Shown here: positions 17,980-26,062 of the stretch, piece after piece | Layout of the letters: the number at the start of each line of letters is the position of its first letter | Numbering within the stretch: position 1 is the first letter of the stretch | DNA from: a virus | Virus record (IMG/VR): IMGVR_UViG_3300035670_000973 | Span: 1 to 29,854 of that record | Reading direction: 5' to 3' (one strand) | Length of the DNA stretch: 29,854 bases | Notes under the pieces: generated by a model | Told to the model about the DNA's origin: nothing | Databases searched by the model: none | The model's input: only the letters and a program-made list of their open reading frames with translations | Program-made: the position numbers and the translations under genes

Positions 17980-19611
17980 TTATACCATCTTAATCATCGT
18001 GTCATACTCCCTGTATCCTTCTTCGCCGTATAAACCGGCTACGTACATCATATTTGTATTGTTGTCTAAGCGGTCAATCGTATTCGGTCTAAATAACTTC
18101 AGCGAATCGCTTTTCTCGATTAGACTAACAGCTCCAGATGTTAAATTACGGCTTTCCATGACCCACGATTCACTATCAACATCATATCTTGATACGTACA
18201 CAAAGGAACTACCTGAACCTCCGCCAAAAGCAGCTCCTCCATAATAGTGACTTCCAGACGCTCCGATCACACGTCCAGCTTCAACAATAAACCTCTCTGT
18301 GTAAACTCCGCCCGAGAATGTTAAGCATTTGTATACTCCATCATCATTATCCGTGAATTCACAGATTAACAGCGACCCGTCTCTGGCTACATCCAGCAAA
18401 CGCACTTTTTTTCCGGAGTCTTGTGTATCATAAGCTTTGTTCAAGTTATTCACATTTATTCCGCTAAAGCCGCTATCAAACACGTTTCCAATAGAATTTC
18501 CATCTACATTTATGGTTCCTTCTTGGGCGGTTGGCGCTGATCCGTTTGATGGCATCATCCGAATATAAGCAGAATAGATTTCATTTTCTTCTCTGGCCGC
18601 GTGTTTCGTAATAGCAAATCGAAGCAGCCCTTCCTGATTTTTTATTTTCATGTAGGCTTGATTGCCTTCTCCCAAATCAACGAACTTTTTGTTCAATACC
18701 CAATCGTTTACATTCAAATCATAAACCAGCACGTTCCACGCGGTCAGCCCTACTCTGCAAACCAGCCAAATACGACGTGTGTCCGATTGCCAAGCGGCTT
18801 GTACATAATTAACACGATCGGGGAAGGTTACCGTCCGTGTGTCCTGGAAGTCGATCTTTGTTTCGTCTTCTCTGTTCGATCGTTGAAAACGGAATCTCAA
18901 GATATTGTTATTTCCGTGTTCTGTATAAAAAGCGCGAATTAAGCCATCGCAATTGATGATACAGGGCGCGTTATGATCATCAACGGCAGCATTCATAAGC
19001 CCCACTTTGTCTAGCACCTTTTTGCTGGGGGAATGATACAATTCAACATAAATTTGCCCTTGATTGTCTACTCCGCCAATATAAAACTGGTAGCGATTGG
19101 CATCATACGAAGCGAGTGGGTACGTCCACCACGAGTTAATCGCATTTGCAGAACCACGATTCCCGGACAAAATCAACCCCCTTTGCCGACTCAATTCTGC
19201 TGTTTCCTTTAGCTGTTTCAGTTCACCGGAAAACGTTTGTTGTAACGCTGATAGATCCTCCGTTAGATCATCAAGGTCATTCCCTAAAATGTCTCGTTCG
19301 TTTGTTAGTCTGGCATCTAAGCTATCGTATTCTCCACGAGCTGCGATGATTTCCGGATCCTTATTCGGGTCGCTGTCCCACTCCATATTGATTTGTTGCC
19401 AAGACTCCCATATATCCATCGCTGTTTCTGACGCTTCTTTCGAGTAAGCGCCCGCTAATTCTCCAGCCCGTGCAAGGGATTCTCTTACATCCCTGCCGTG
19501 CATCTTCTGCCTGACTTGATTGGAATAATTAAGAATTTCTTTAGGTACGTCCTTTTGGTTATATTCCGGTTCTGTTGGCGATATTGGATTCGGGTCTCTG
19601 TAGTCTGTCAT
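17980..19611 (-). CDS. Receptor-binding/tail fibre protein with BNR_4-like beta-propeller
   Basis: 543 residues. The N-terminal 150 are helical and coiled-coil-like, with a conserved-looking segment YSNQVRQKMHGRDVRESLAR near residue 30 that probably attaches to the baseplate or trimerises. From about residue 155 the protein resembles BNR_4 propeller repeats: INSWWTYPLASYDANRYQFY, then DDHNAPCIINCDGLIRAFYT with EHGNNNILRFRF, then SHYYGGAAFGG. Propellers of this family bind or act on sugars; I see no proof of an active enzyme here. Being the last tail gene before lysis, it is the best candidate for host recognition. Ribosome site AAGGAG is eight bases before ATG. Confidence 0.8.
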   Translation of the reverse strand: MTDYRDPNPISPTEPEYNQKDVPKEILNYSNQVRQKMHGRDVRESLARAGELAGAYSKEASETAMDIWESWQQINMEWDSDPNKDPEIIAARGEYDSLDARLTNERDILGNDLDDLTEDLSALQQTFSGELKQLKETAELSRQRGLILSGNRGSANAINSWWTYPLASYDANRYQFYIGGVDNQGQIYVELYHSPSKKVLDKVGLMNAAVDDHNAPCIINCDGLIRAFYTEHGNNNILRFRFQRSNREDETKIDFQDTRTVTFPDRVNYVQAAWQSDTRRIWLVCRVGLTAWNVLVYDLNVNDWVLNKKFVDLGEGNQAYMKIKNQEGLLRFAITKHAAREENEIYSAYIRMMPSNGSAPTAQEGTINVDGNSIGNVFDSGFSGINVNNLNKAYDTQDSGKKVRLLDVARDGSLLICEFTDNDDGVYKCLTFSGGVYTERFIVEAGRVIGASGSHYYGGAAFGGGSGSSFVYVSRYDVDSESWVMESRNLTSGAVSLIEKSDSLKLFRPNTIDRLDNNTNMMYVAGLYGEEGYREYDTMIKMV

Positions 19612-20087
19612 TGATTCATCTCCTTTAACTCATAAATGTCTTTGTCTTCTGGTGCGATTGACCAATCATAGGCAAACGGGGATTTTCTGAGTGAAATCAA
19701 GCGATTGTCGTTCATAGCTTCAATCCCGCTCACGTGATCCGGTCTAAAGGACACGGTTACGACTCCCGTTTCATCTGTTGTCATAGATCGGGGTTCATTG
19801 ACTCGTACACCATTCGTGTCAGAGCTCGGCCTAACAGACGGCACGTGAAAAAATAAGTCATACAGCCCATTTACTGGCCTTGCTGGAATCGTGGTGTATA
19901 TCGTATAGAGCTTATTTGGTTCTAGTTGGATGTCAACAGAACGGGTTGAGGAATCGAATTCATTCACCCGCATTCTTTCCGATAGATTTTTGACATAAAA
20001 TACATTCGGCCGGCCTAGATCCAAAATATGATTGAGCTTCCTAGCCTGTAAATTTACTCGTTCCTGTTGTTCTGGTGTTAGATACAT
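19608..20087 (-). CDS. Putative baseplate protein, 159 aa
   Basis: 159 residues starting MYLTPEQQERVNLQARKLNH, then a beta-rich region (YVKNLSERMRVNEFDSSTRS, VDIQLEPNKLYTIYTTIPAR) ending in a short helical tail. Its position between the Tal-like protein and the receptor-binding protein, with start and stop overlapping both neighbours (TGATG and ATGA), suggests a baseplate connector. No family recognised with confidence. Confidence 0.65.
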   Translation of the reverse strand: MYLTPEQQERVNLQARKLNHILDLGRPNVFYVKNLSERMRVNEFDSSTRSVDIQLEPNKLYTIYTTIPARPVNGLYDLFFHVPSVRPSSDTNGVRVNEPRSMTTDETGVVTVSFRPDHVSGIEAMNDNRLISLRKSPFAYDWSIAPEDKDIYELKEMNQ

Positions 20088-21511
20088 CAGTTTCCTCCTT
20101 CCCTCAAACTGTCCAAAAACGCCTTATCCTCCGCACTCATCAAGCCGTCTGTCAATGGCGTCGCTGGTCCATACGTCGGGATGTTACCGATGTCAATCAC
20201 GATTTGGTCGATGATGGTGTTCAGCAGTACCAGATTCTGGGCAATGCTTTCCATCTCTTCCGGCAAATTCTCAAAATCAACTTTTTCCAGCTCTTGTTGG
20301 ATTTCTCTGAGTTGGAGTTGCGCTTGGGCGTTTTGTCGGGATATCGCCACTGCGCGATTTTCTAGGTCAATAATTTTAGTATTGTTTTTATTTACTTGGA
20401 CTTGGTATTGCGATAGGGTCCGGTACTTCTCTCCAATCGTCAGACGGTGTTTTTGAGGGTTTTCTGAGTCAATCTGTACACCAATGACTTGTAAGGTCTC
20501 TTGAATGTCCAATGCTTCAAACGGGTAACGGTCGCCCACTTTGAAAGAGTCGAAACTCATGTCAATTAAATCTAAATTCAAAGCATTGACATCGTAGGAC
20601 ACTCTCGCTGCTCGTTGATTCTGCAAAAACTCACTTGCTCTTAACGGTAAGAAAGACGGTTCATTTATATCATCAAAAATGATTGTCCCTTCAATCAACC
20701 CGAATTCTTCAATCAATTCTGGATCATCGAAGTAGTCAATACCATTATTAACTGACTTGGCGTCTATTCGTGGCATGCTTGCATCGGCCGTCTCGCCCTC
20801 TTCTGCTTCGATACGTGCGCCTAAAGGAATGACACGGGTAATTAGTCCAGTCGGGTCAATATCCTGTCTAAAGTCCTGTAAATTGCTTCTAAGCTGTATC
20901 GGTGTCGTACGTTCTTCTCCGACTTCTGCCAGGTAGTCAATATACGTGCCATCAGATTCTTCACGCAAGACTAAATAGCCGCCTAATCGATCAATGAGAT
21001 TGTCTTTGATTTCAGCAAACGTATCTTCATACCCGACAAATCGGTACACATTATCTGTATTGTTCGTTACTGTCACGTTCCCCACTTTGAACCGCTTGTG
21101 TGGAGGCATTTGTGAATTGTGGAACTCGATCAAATAGGTGAAGAATTCTGCGATTGTCGTATCTTGAAACTTCGCATAACGCTGTCTTGAATCATGTAAG
21201 TAAGCCAGTTTATCTTCGCACTCATACCGTAACGTGAACAACCCGCCATCAGACATTTGTTGAGTGGGCTTTAAGACTCTACCGTCAAATAACACCTCTC
21301 CATTCCGTACATTCTCGACTTTTATGAGTGTATTATACGGCTTTAGCATCTGAAATGCTGGATTAGCCATATTCACATCTAAAGTCATGCTGTCGATGCC
21401 TTCTAGCACCTTGTCAATCGTAAATTTCACTTTTAAATCATTGACAAAAGGAGAGTGGATAACCACTCCCTCTGTGTCTCTGTAATCTTCATAAGCTGTA
21501 ACGAGGTACAT
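20087..21511 (-). CDS. tal: Tal: tail-tip hub / prophage endopeptidase tail protein
   Basis: 474 residues. Residues 1-370 are the gp27-like hub domain common to Gram-positive siphophages (FVNDLKVKFTIDKVLEGIDS, YNTLIKVENVRNGEVLFDGR, YECEDKLAYLHDSRQRYAKF, RVIPLGARIEAEEGE). Residues 380-440 are a charged coiled coil and the end reads PATPLTDGLMSAEDKAFLDS, a segment typical of tail-fibre junctions. The hub closes the tail tube until ejection. No peptidase or lysozyme domain follows, so this is a short Tal. Its ATG overlaps the stop of dit (TAATG). Confidence 0.88.
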   Translation of the reverse strand: MYLVTAYEDYRDTEGVVIHSPFVNDLKVKFTIDKVLEGIDSMTLDVNMANPAFQMLKPYNTLIKVENVRNGEVLFDGRVLKPTQQMSDGGLFTLRYECEDKLAYLHDSRQRYAKFQDTTIAEFFTYLIEFHNSQMPPHKRFKVGNVTVTNNTDNVYRFVGYEDTFAEIKDNLIDRLGGYLVLREESDGTYIDYLAEVGEERTTPIQLRSNLQDFRQDIDPTGLITRVIPLGARIEAEEGETADASMPRIDAKSVNNGIDYFDDPELIEEFGLIEGTIIFDDINEPSFLPLRASEFLQNQRAARVSYDVNALNLDLIDMSFDSFKVGDRYPFEALDIQETLQVIGVQIDSENPQKHRLTIGEKYRTLSQYQVQVNKNNTKIIDLENRAVAISRQNAQAQLQLREIQQELEKVDFENLPEEMESIAQNLVLLNTIIDQIVIDIGNIPTYGPATPLTDGLMSAEDKAFLDSLREGGN

Positions 21512-22248
21512 TAAATCAACTCCTTATAAAAGTGGAAAGACACAGTGCCTTGTCCATTTAATGTGAGTTGGTTTTCTCCCGGCATTAACCTGAATCCAAT
21601 GTTTTTAAACGTTGAATTATTAATCGCAACTTGTCGCTGTCCGTTAGATACAGTCACTTCTCCACTTACAGTGATTTCTGGAACAACTGACGGCACACCG
21701 ACATTATAGAGTGTGATTGTTCGACTGCCATTTACTTCATACTCAATGTCTTGTGCGATATCTAAGTCGAAATTAAATATGTCCCAGATGTCGTTACCTT
21801 CCGGCTCATTCGCTATCTTGAACGGGTAGCAGTCGAAGGTAATCGTCACAATCAATCGTCCGTAAACATGGTCATCATCCGTCGATACACCTACACATTT
21901 GCCTAAATAGTGATAATTAGCATCGTAAGTATCTTCCAGTTTAATGACACCATGCTTCATCAATCTGTTTTCAAGTACCGTCTGATTATGCTTTCGGTAA
22001 TCTCTATCCCGTTCGTAAATGTGAAAGGTGTAGGTGATGGGTCTGTTTTGATAACTATCCTCGCCTAATATTCGACTGAAGTCATACACGCCATTTTTGA
22101 AAGCAACTGATTCGACTATCTCATTTTTAGAGGGAGTAGGGGCAGAGCGACTAATCAGCCACATGTTTAATGCCTTGCTGTCAAAGTCGCCGAATGTGAT
22201 TCCTTCTGTTATTGTATTTATAACATCAACACCGTTTGTAATATCCAT
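21511..22248 (-). CDS. dit: Dit: distal tail protein
   Basis: 245 residues of the Sipho_tail family. The N-terminal ring domain includes ITFGDFDSKALNMWLISRSA and NRPITYTFHIYERDRDYRKH; the C-terminal half is galectin-like (VPEITVSGEVTVSNGQRQVA, LMPGENQLTLNGQGTVSFHF). Dit forms the hexameric hub between tail tube and Tal. I start it at ATG 22248, overlapping the tape measure stop (TAATG) eight bases after AGGTGG; a GTG four codons earlier has no site. Confidence 0.92.
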   Translation of the reverse strand: MDITNGVDVINTITEGITFGDFDSKALNMWLISRSAPTPSKNEIVESVAFKNGVYDFSRILGEDSYQNRPITYTFHIYERDRDYRKHNQTVLENRLMKHGVIKLEDTYDANYHYLGKCVGVSTDDDHVYGRLIVTITFDCYPFKIANEPEGNDIWDIFNFDLDIAQDIEYEVNGSRTITLYNVGVPSVVPEITVSGEVTVSNGQRQVAINNSTFKNIGFRLMPGENQLTLNGQGTVSFHFYKELI

Positions 22249-24329
22249 TATCTGCCCCACCTTTCGACTAGTTGTGTTTTATCTGCACCTGCTCGGTCAT
22301 ATTGTGGATACGTTGCACCGACTAACTCGCCGGAATCAAGCACAATCACGTTATTTTTGTTCAGTAACTGTTCCATCAAGGTTTCCATTCGGTTATTACC
22401 AGAAAGCGTCTTATTATTCATCGAGTGTGTCGCATGTGCGTTCACATCAAAGGCGCTTCCGCTTAACACGCTACTCATGGCTTTGTCTATCTCGTTTTCA
22501 CCGTTATAGATACCTTTAGCTATTTGCTCGGTAATACCGTTCTTGTGAATGTCAGCTAATGGTGATGATTTATCTTTTGGTGGAGAGAACGGCAGTAAGT
22601 CTCTTGCCTTCTGCATGACACCTTTAACCGCACCGGTGACTTTGCTGATTGCTCCGGTTATTCCTTCAGCAATATTGCTCATGATGTTCGCTCCAGCTTC
22701 TTTGAACTTACCAAAGAAGTTAACAACGGCATCATAAGCAGCTTGAATACCACTTGTGACGGCTTCAGCCACTCTGGATATGCTTTTCGTTACGGCTGTA
22801 ACAATCGCATCCCAAATACGCTGGAATGTATCCCGAATGCTTCCTAAGATGCTGCTGACCGTTTCTCTTATAGACGACAATGTGCTGGAAATAATGCTTT
22901 TTATCGTTTCAAGGACAATGCTGACATGGCGTTTAATGCCATCCCACAACGAAGTCCATATCTGTGTTAAGCCGGCTTTGATACCTTCAAAATCGCCATT
23001 TAACACACCAGCGAATACTTGAATGACACCCATAATTACACCGACCGTGGTTTCAATAACATTAGCAATGACTTTCCATGTGAGTTCAATTAAAGTTCGG
23101 ATATATGGCATAACAGTATCAATTATGTTTTGAATGATAGTAAATGCATTCTCAATAGCAGACATAATTGACTCGCCGTGTTCACTCCAGAACTCAGTCA
23201 AACTAGATAGCTGTTCTTTCATAAATGGCACAATATAACCAATAACTGTTTCGATAATCTCTTGCACATATCCCATTGCATGTCGAACGGTTTCCCAAAT
23301 GCCCATAAATACCGTAGTGGCATTCTCCAAAATAGCTGCGCCATGTTCATTCCAAAAATTAGTAATAGCTGTCCAGATGTCTTGAATCTTCGTCCAGACA
23401 AGCTCCATTTTCTCCTGAACAACACTTGCAATATTGGCGAAGTTCTCTTCGTTCGATGACCGGAAGTCATTAAACCAGCCGATCACGTCTTGTACTACAC
23501 CGATAACGGTTCTCAATACATCTTTAACTACGCCGAATATCGTCTGGAATGTTTCTCGAATAGCCGGCAGATTGTCTATAACCCACGCTAACATCTCGTT
23601 GAATATCGGTAGGACTTCCGCACCAATTTCTGCAACGATACCGCCTAATGCGCGTTTAGCTGTATCCATTGCATCGGTAAACTTAACACCAGCTTCAATC
23701 GCTGTTTCGTCCATGACCATGCCATATTCGTGCGCCATTTTAGCCGCTTCTTCAAGCGATAGTGACCCGTCTTGCAAAGCCGGCATCAAGTCTCGCGCTA
23801 ATTTTGTACCGAATAACTCACTTGCCATCGCCGATTTGGTCGCTTCGTCCTCAATTTCGGATAGCGATTGAATCGTTTCGGTAAGTACGTCTTCGGTACT
23901 GCGCATGTTGCCCTCGGTATCTTTGATTGATACACCTAGACTTTCAAAGCCTTTAGCATATTTTTCATTGCCTTGTCCAGCCAAACCGATACGTTGGTTC
24001 AATCGCCCGACTGCTCGTTCCATTGTGCCTTGTGATATACCGTTTTGCGAAGCCCAATAGTCCAACTCTTGATAAGCGTCTGTGGATACACCGATTCTCT
24101 TACTTGCTTTGTCTACGTTATCGGCTGCAGCGGCTGTCTTAACACCGGCTGTCACTAAAGCCGTACCCATTGCTACTGCACCAGCCGCTACGGCAGCACC
24201 TGCGGCTTTCATCGCCGTACCGACTTTTCCGCTGAACCCGCCAGCTTTTTTCTCAGCATCTCCAAACACTTTACTGAAGTTCTTATCTGTTGCTTTTAAT
24301 ATGGCTTCCACACTGAAGCTCTGAGCCAT
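22248..24329 (-). CDS. Tape measure protein
   Basis: 693 residues, mostly helical. An Ala/Gly-rich hydrophobic segment lies near residues 37-70 (AMKAAGAAVAAGAVAMGTAL). Many repeats with paired aromatic residues follow (IWTAITNFWNEHGAAILENA, LTEFWSEHGESIMSAIENAF), and a C-terminal part has LLPFSPPKDKSSPLADIHKN, the common end module. It sets tail length. At about 0.15 nm per residue, the known scale for these proteins, a tail of roughly 100 nm is expected. No peptidase or lysozyme domain. Ribosome site GGAGG is six bases before ATG. Confidence 0.95.
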   Translation of the reverse strand: MAQSFSVEAILKATDKNFSKVFGDAEKKAGGFSGKVGTAMKAAGAAVAAGAVAMGTALVTAGVKTAAAADNVDKASKRIGVSTDAYQELDYWASQNGISQGTMERAVGRLNQRIGLAGQGNEKYAKGFESLGVSIKDTEGNMRSTEDVLTETIQSLSEIEDEATKSAMASELFGTKLARDLMPALQDGSLSLEEAAKMAHEYGMVMDETAIEAGVKFTDAMDTAKRALGGIVAEIGAEVLPIFNEMLAWVIDNLPAIRETFQTIFGVVKDVLRTVIGVVQDVIGWFNDFRSSNEENFANIASVVQEKMELVWTKIQDIWTAITNFWNEHGAAILENATTVFMGIWETVRHAMGYVQEIIETVIGYIVPFMKEQLSSLTEFWSEHGESIMSAIENAFTIIQNIIDTVMPYIRTLIELTWKVIANVIETTVGVIMGVIQVFAGVLNGDFEGIKAGLTQIWTSLWDGIKRHVSIVLETIKSIISSTLSSIRETVSSILGSIRDTFQRIWDAIVTAVTKSISRVAEAVTSGIQAAYDAVVNFFGKFKEAGANIMSNIAEGITGAISKVTGAVKGVMQKARDLLPFSPPKDKSSPLADIHKNGITEQIAKGIYNGENEIDKAMSSVLSGSAFDVNAHATHSMNNKTLSGNNRMETLMEQLLNKNNVIVLDSGELVGATYPQYDRAGADKTQLVERWGR

Positions 24330-24343
24330 ATAGTACCTCCTTT

Positions 24344-24715
24344 CTAAAGGCTGTACGTCCGAGTCATCATATCAATCACCTTTTTATTCATTTTAGGCGG
24401 TGACGGCTCGGTAATACGCTTAATTTCTTTCTCGTAATCATAAAAGTCCTGAAACGTCTTATAAATGGGAACGGTTTTCTTACCCCGTTGTTTCGTACCG
24501 GTCACCACGTGATTTAAGAATGCTTGCATGTGCATGTCCCGTTCTTTGTCTATGCGTCTAAGACTATAAGCATACATCTCATACGAATATTCTCTTAATG
24601 TCATACATTCGGCTTCATGCAACGAATACCCAAAGTAGCGCATCGCATTCAGCTGCAATTCTTCTAAATCTATTCGCTCTCGTTTGGTAGGTTGTTCTCC
24701 AGAGCGTTCCAGTCC
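24344..24715 (-). CDS. Tail assembly chaperone, frameshift extension (T part)
   Basis: The open frame in -1 relative to the shorter chaperone, read as a fusion after slippage at 24721-24715: it continues GLERSGEQPTKRERIDLEEL and then LQLNAMRYFGYSLHEAECMT to the stop. Fused to the first 104 residues of the upstream chaperone it gives a protein of about 227 residues. As in lambda G/GT, the T extension binds the tape measure protein, which follows. A separate start (TTG at 24658) is possible but has no good ribosome site. Confidence 0.85.
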   Translation of the reverse strand, partial: GLERSGEQPTKRERIDLEELQLNAMRYFGYSLHEAECMTLREYSYEMYAYSLRRIDKERDMHMQAFLNHVVTGTKQRGKKTVPIYKTFQDFYDYEKEIKRITEPSPPKMNKKVIDMMTRTYSL

Positions 24716-25026
24716 TTTTTTGTTCGGTTGCTCTCTCTCAATTGTTCCTCAAAGGCTTCAAACAACCATTCGATGTCCTCTTCTTGGTCGAGGAAGTCAT
24801 CAATCTGATCATATGTCGGTTTAAAGTTCTTATTCGTGCGACTGGCTGCGTAAATTGCCAGGCTCAATGCCGACACACTCCGCATCGCAAAGTTGACGAA
24901 CAATTGATTTAAACCAAAATCAACATACCCACCTTCGACTTCTAGTTGATAGACTTTATCTAACTCTTTCAGAAAACGCGTGCCTGTGGTTAAAACAACT
25001 GTTTTCCCGCTTATCGTCAGTTCCAT
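24670..25026 (-). CDS. Tail assembly chaperone (G part)
   Basis: 118 residues from ATG at 25026, eight bases after AAGGAG (a GTG three codons earlier is too close to that site). The sequence MELTISGKTVVLTTGTRFLK, GYVDFGLNQLFVNFAMRSVS, ASRTNKNFKPTYDQIDDFLD fits the TAC_12-type chaperones of Gram-positive siphophages. It sits between the major tail protein and the tape measure gene, as expected. The slippery site lies 15 codons before its stop. Confidence 0.88.
   Translation of the reverse strand: MELTISGKTVVLTTGTRFLKELDKVYQLEVEGGYVDFGLNQLFVNFAMRSVSALSLAIYAASRTNKNFKPTYDQIDDFLDQEEDIEWLFEAFEEQLRESNRTKKDWNALENNLPNESE
24715..24721 (-). promoter_or_regulatory. -1 frameshift slippery site
   Basis: Minus strand A AAA AAG in the correct phase (codons ACA AAA AAG of the 0 frame). 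After slipping back one base the ribosome reads GGA CTG GAA and continues into the 24344 stop. This heptamer is one of the most efficient in bacteria. Confidence 0.88.
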
Positions 25027-25050
25027 TCTGTTCACTCCTTAAATTTGTAT

Positions 25051-25077
25051 AAAAAAAGAGGGAGAAATTATTCTCCC
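25051..25077 (-). terminator. Terminator directly after the major tail protein gene
   Basis: Perfect 7-bp stem GGGAGAA / TTCTCCC with a 4-base loop followed by TC and seven T. The stop codon of the major tail protein lies within the stem. The same operon continues immediately, so it must be leaky and would lower the amount of downstream message. Confidence 0.85.
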
Positions 25078-25574
25078 GCTGTTGGTTGTTCCTCTGCTAT
25101 CTCTTGTTCAGTTAGCTCAACAATCTCTAAGAGCGCTGGTGATACGTCAACGTCCATCTCAATCGGTTTCCCGTCAATTTGCAGTTCGATAGAGTATTCA
25201 ACATTACCGTCAGATGGATTGCCGCCTTCGATACTGTTGATGTACGTTTTTGCGCGTGTGGACGGAACAGTTTCTCCATCCAAGTCCGTCACGTCAATCT
25301 CCCACAACTCGATACGGTCTGGATTGTCGCTTCTCACTTGTGAGCGCAAGCCCTTCAAATGGTCGTCTCCAACTTTCTGTAATGCTGTAATAGAGAACGT
25401 ACCTTCATACTCGCCCGGCGACAATACTGTTCCGTCTTTGGTTGGTGTGGATTCAAAGTCGCGCGACTCACTAAAGCTATGCTCTGTCTGATACGGTAAG
25501 CGCCAAGCGTCACTTGCTTCACCTTCGATTCTGAATAACAGAATCTTGTGCTTGCCATGTACTGGTTTGTCCAT
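25068..25574 (-). CDS. Major tail protein (TP901-1 family)
   Basis: 168 residues, starting MDKPVHGKHKILLFRIEGEA and showing YQTEHSFSESRDFESTPTKD, EGTFSITALQKVGDDHLKGL and RIELWEIDVTDLDGETVPST, the pattern of TP901-1-type tail tube proteins. It polymerises around the tape measure to form the tube. The ribosome site AGGAGG six bases before the ATG is strong, and a terminator follows at once, both fitting a highly expressed gene. Confidence 0.92.
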   Translation of the reverse strand: MDKPVHGKHKILLFRIEGEASDAWRLPYQTEHSFSESRDFESTPTKDGTVLSPGEYEGTFSITALQKVGDDHLKGLRSQVRSDNPDRIELWEIDVTDLDGETVPSTRAKTYINSIEGGNPSDGNVEYSIELQIDGKPIEMDVDVSPALLEIVELTEQEIAEEQPTAGE

Positions 25575-25584
25575 TATTAACCTC

Positions 25585-25950
25585 CTAATAGTCTATATTT
25601 AAATCAATAATTCCATGCATGAGCGGCGTGTTCGTTGTGTTATCAGTCAACATCTGAGTGCTGATAACTTCACCACGCACACCAAATTCACGAATGACCG
25701 CTTGTTCGATGGCATACATCATGCTTGTAATATCGCCACGTCTGCGCCAATCGTTGCCCCACACATGCACGGTTATCTGCGTTTGTTTGTCTAATGTGTC
25801 TTTATTCGTTTGCTCTTGCTGTTTAAATTGCTCGCCGATATGCACGAACGGGTAGGTTGTGCCGTCTGGTGGAATGTAGCTGTAAACGTCATATCCTAAT
25901 CCTATAATCAATGCATACACGCGATTAAATACCTGTTGGTCTGGTGACAT
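25585..25950 (-). CDS. Tail terminator / DUF3168-like protein
   Basis: 121 residues: VFNRVYALIIGLGYDVYSYI, PFVHIGEQFKQQEQTNKDTL and ITVHVWGNDWRRRGDITSMM agree with the DUF3168 tail completion family, which caps the tail tube at the head end. Position after the gp10 gene and before the major tail protein is standard. ATG at 25950 follows GAGGTG by five bases and lies five bases after the gp10 stop (exon 2). Confidence 0.87.
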   Translation of the reverse strand: MSPDQQVFNRVYALIIGLGYDVYSYIPPDGTTYPFVHIGEQFKQQEQTNKDTLDKQTQITVHVWGNDWRRRGDITSMMYAIEQAVIREFGVRGEVISTQMLTDNTTNTPLMHGIIDLNIDY

Positions 25951-25954
25951 ATAT

Positions 25955-26062
25955 TCACCTCATTAATTTCTGTAAGTCACTACGGAATCGGTTGACTTGG
26001 TCGTTGAAACTTGGCCTCATGAAAGGTTGACTTGGAGAAAATCTGGTTCCATATTCTACGTA
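25955..26062 (-). CDS. HK97-gp10 family tail/connector protein, exon 2
   Basis: 35 residues that begin YVEYGTRFSPSQPFMRPSFN and end in LQKLMR before TGA. This is the conserved C-terminal end of HK97 gp10-type proteins. It has no start codon or ribosome site of its own and continues exon 1 (27068-27295) exactly in frame when 26063-27067 is removed. The joined product is 111 residues, a normal family length. Confidence 0.88.
   Translation of the reverse strand, partial: YVEYGTRFSPSQPFMRPSFNDQVNRFRSDLQKLMR

Noticed and set aside
22549-24324. Plus-strand ORFs of 60-145 codons across the tape measure gene
   Set aside because: Shadows of a highly biased, Ala-rich coding sequence; no ribosome sites or recognisable domains.
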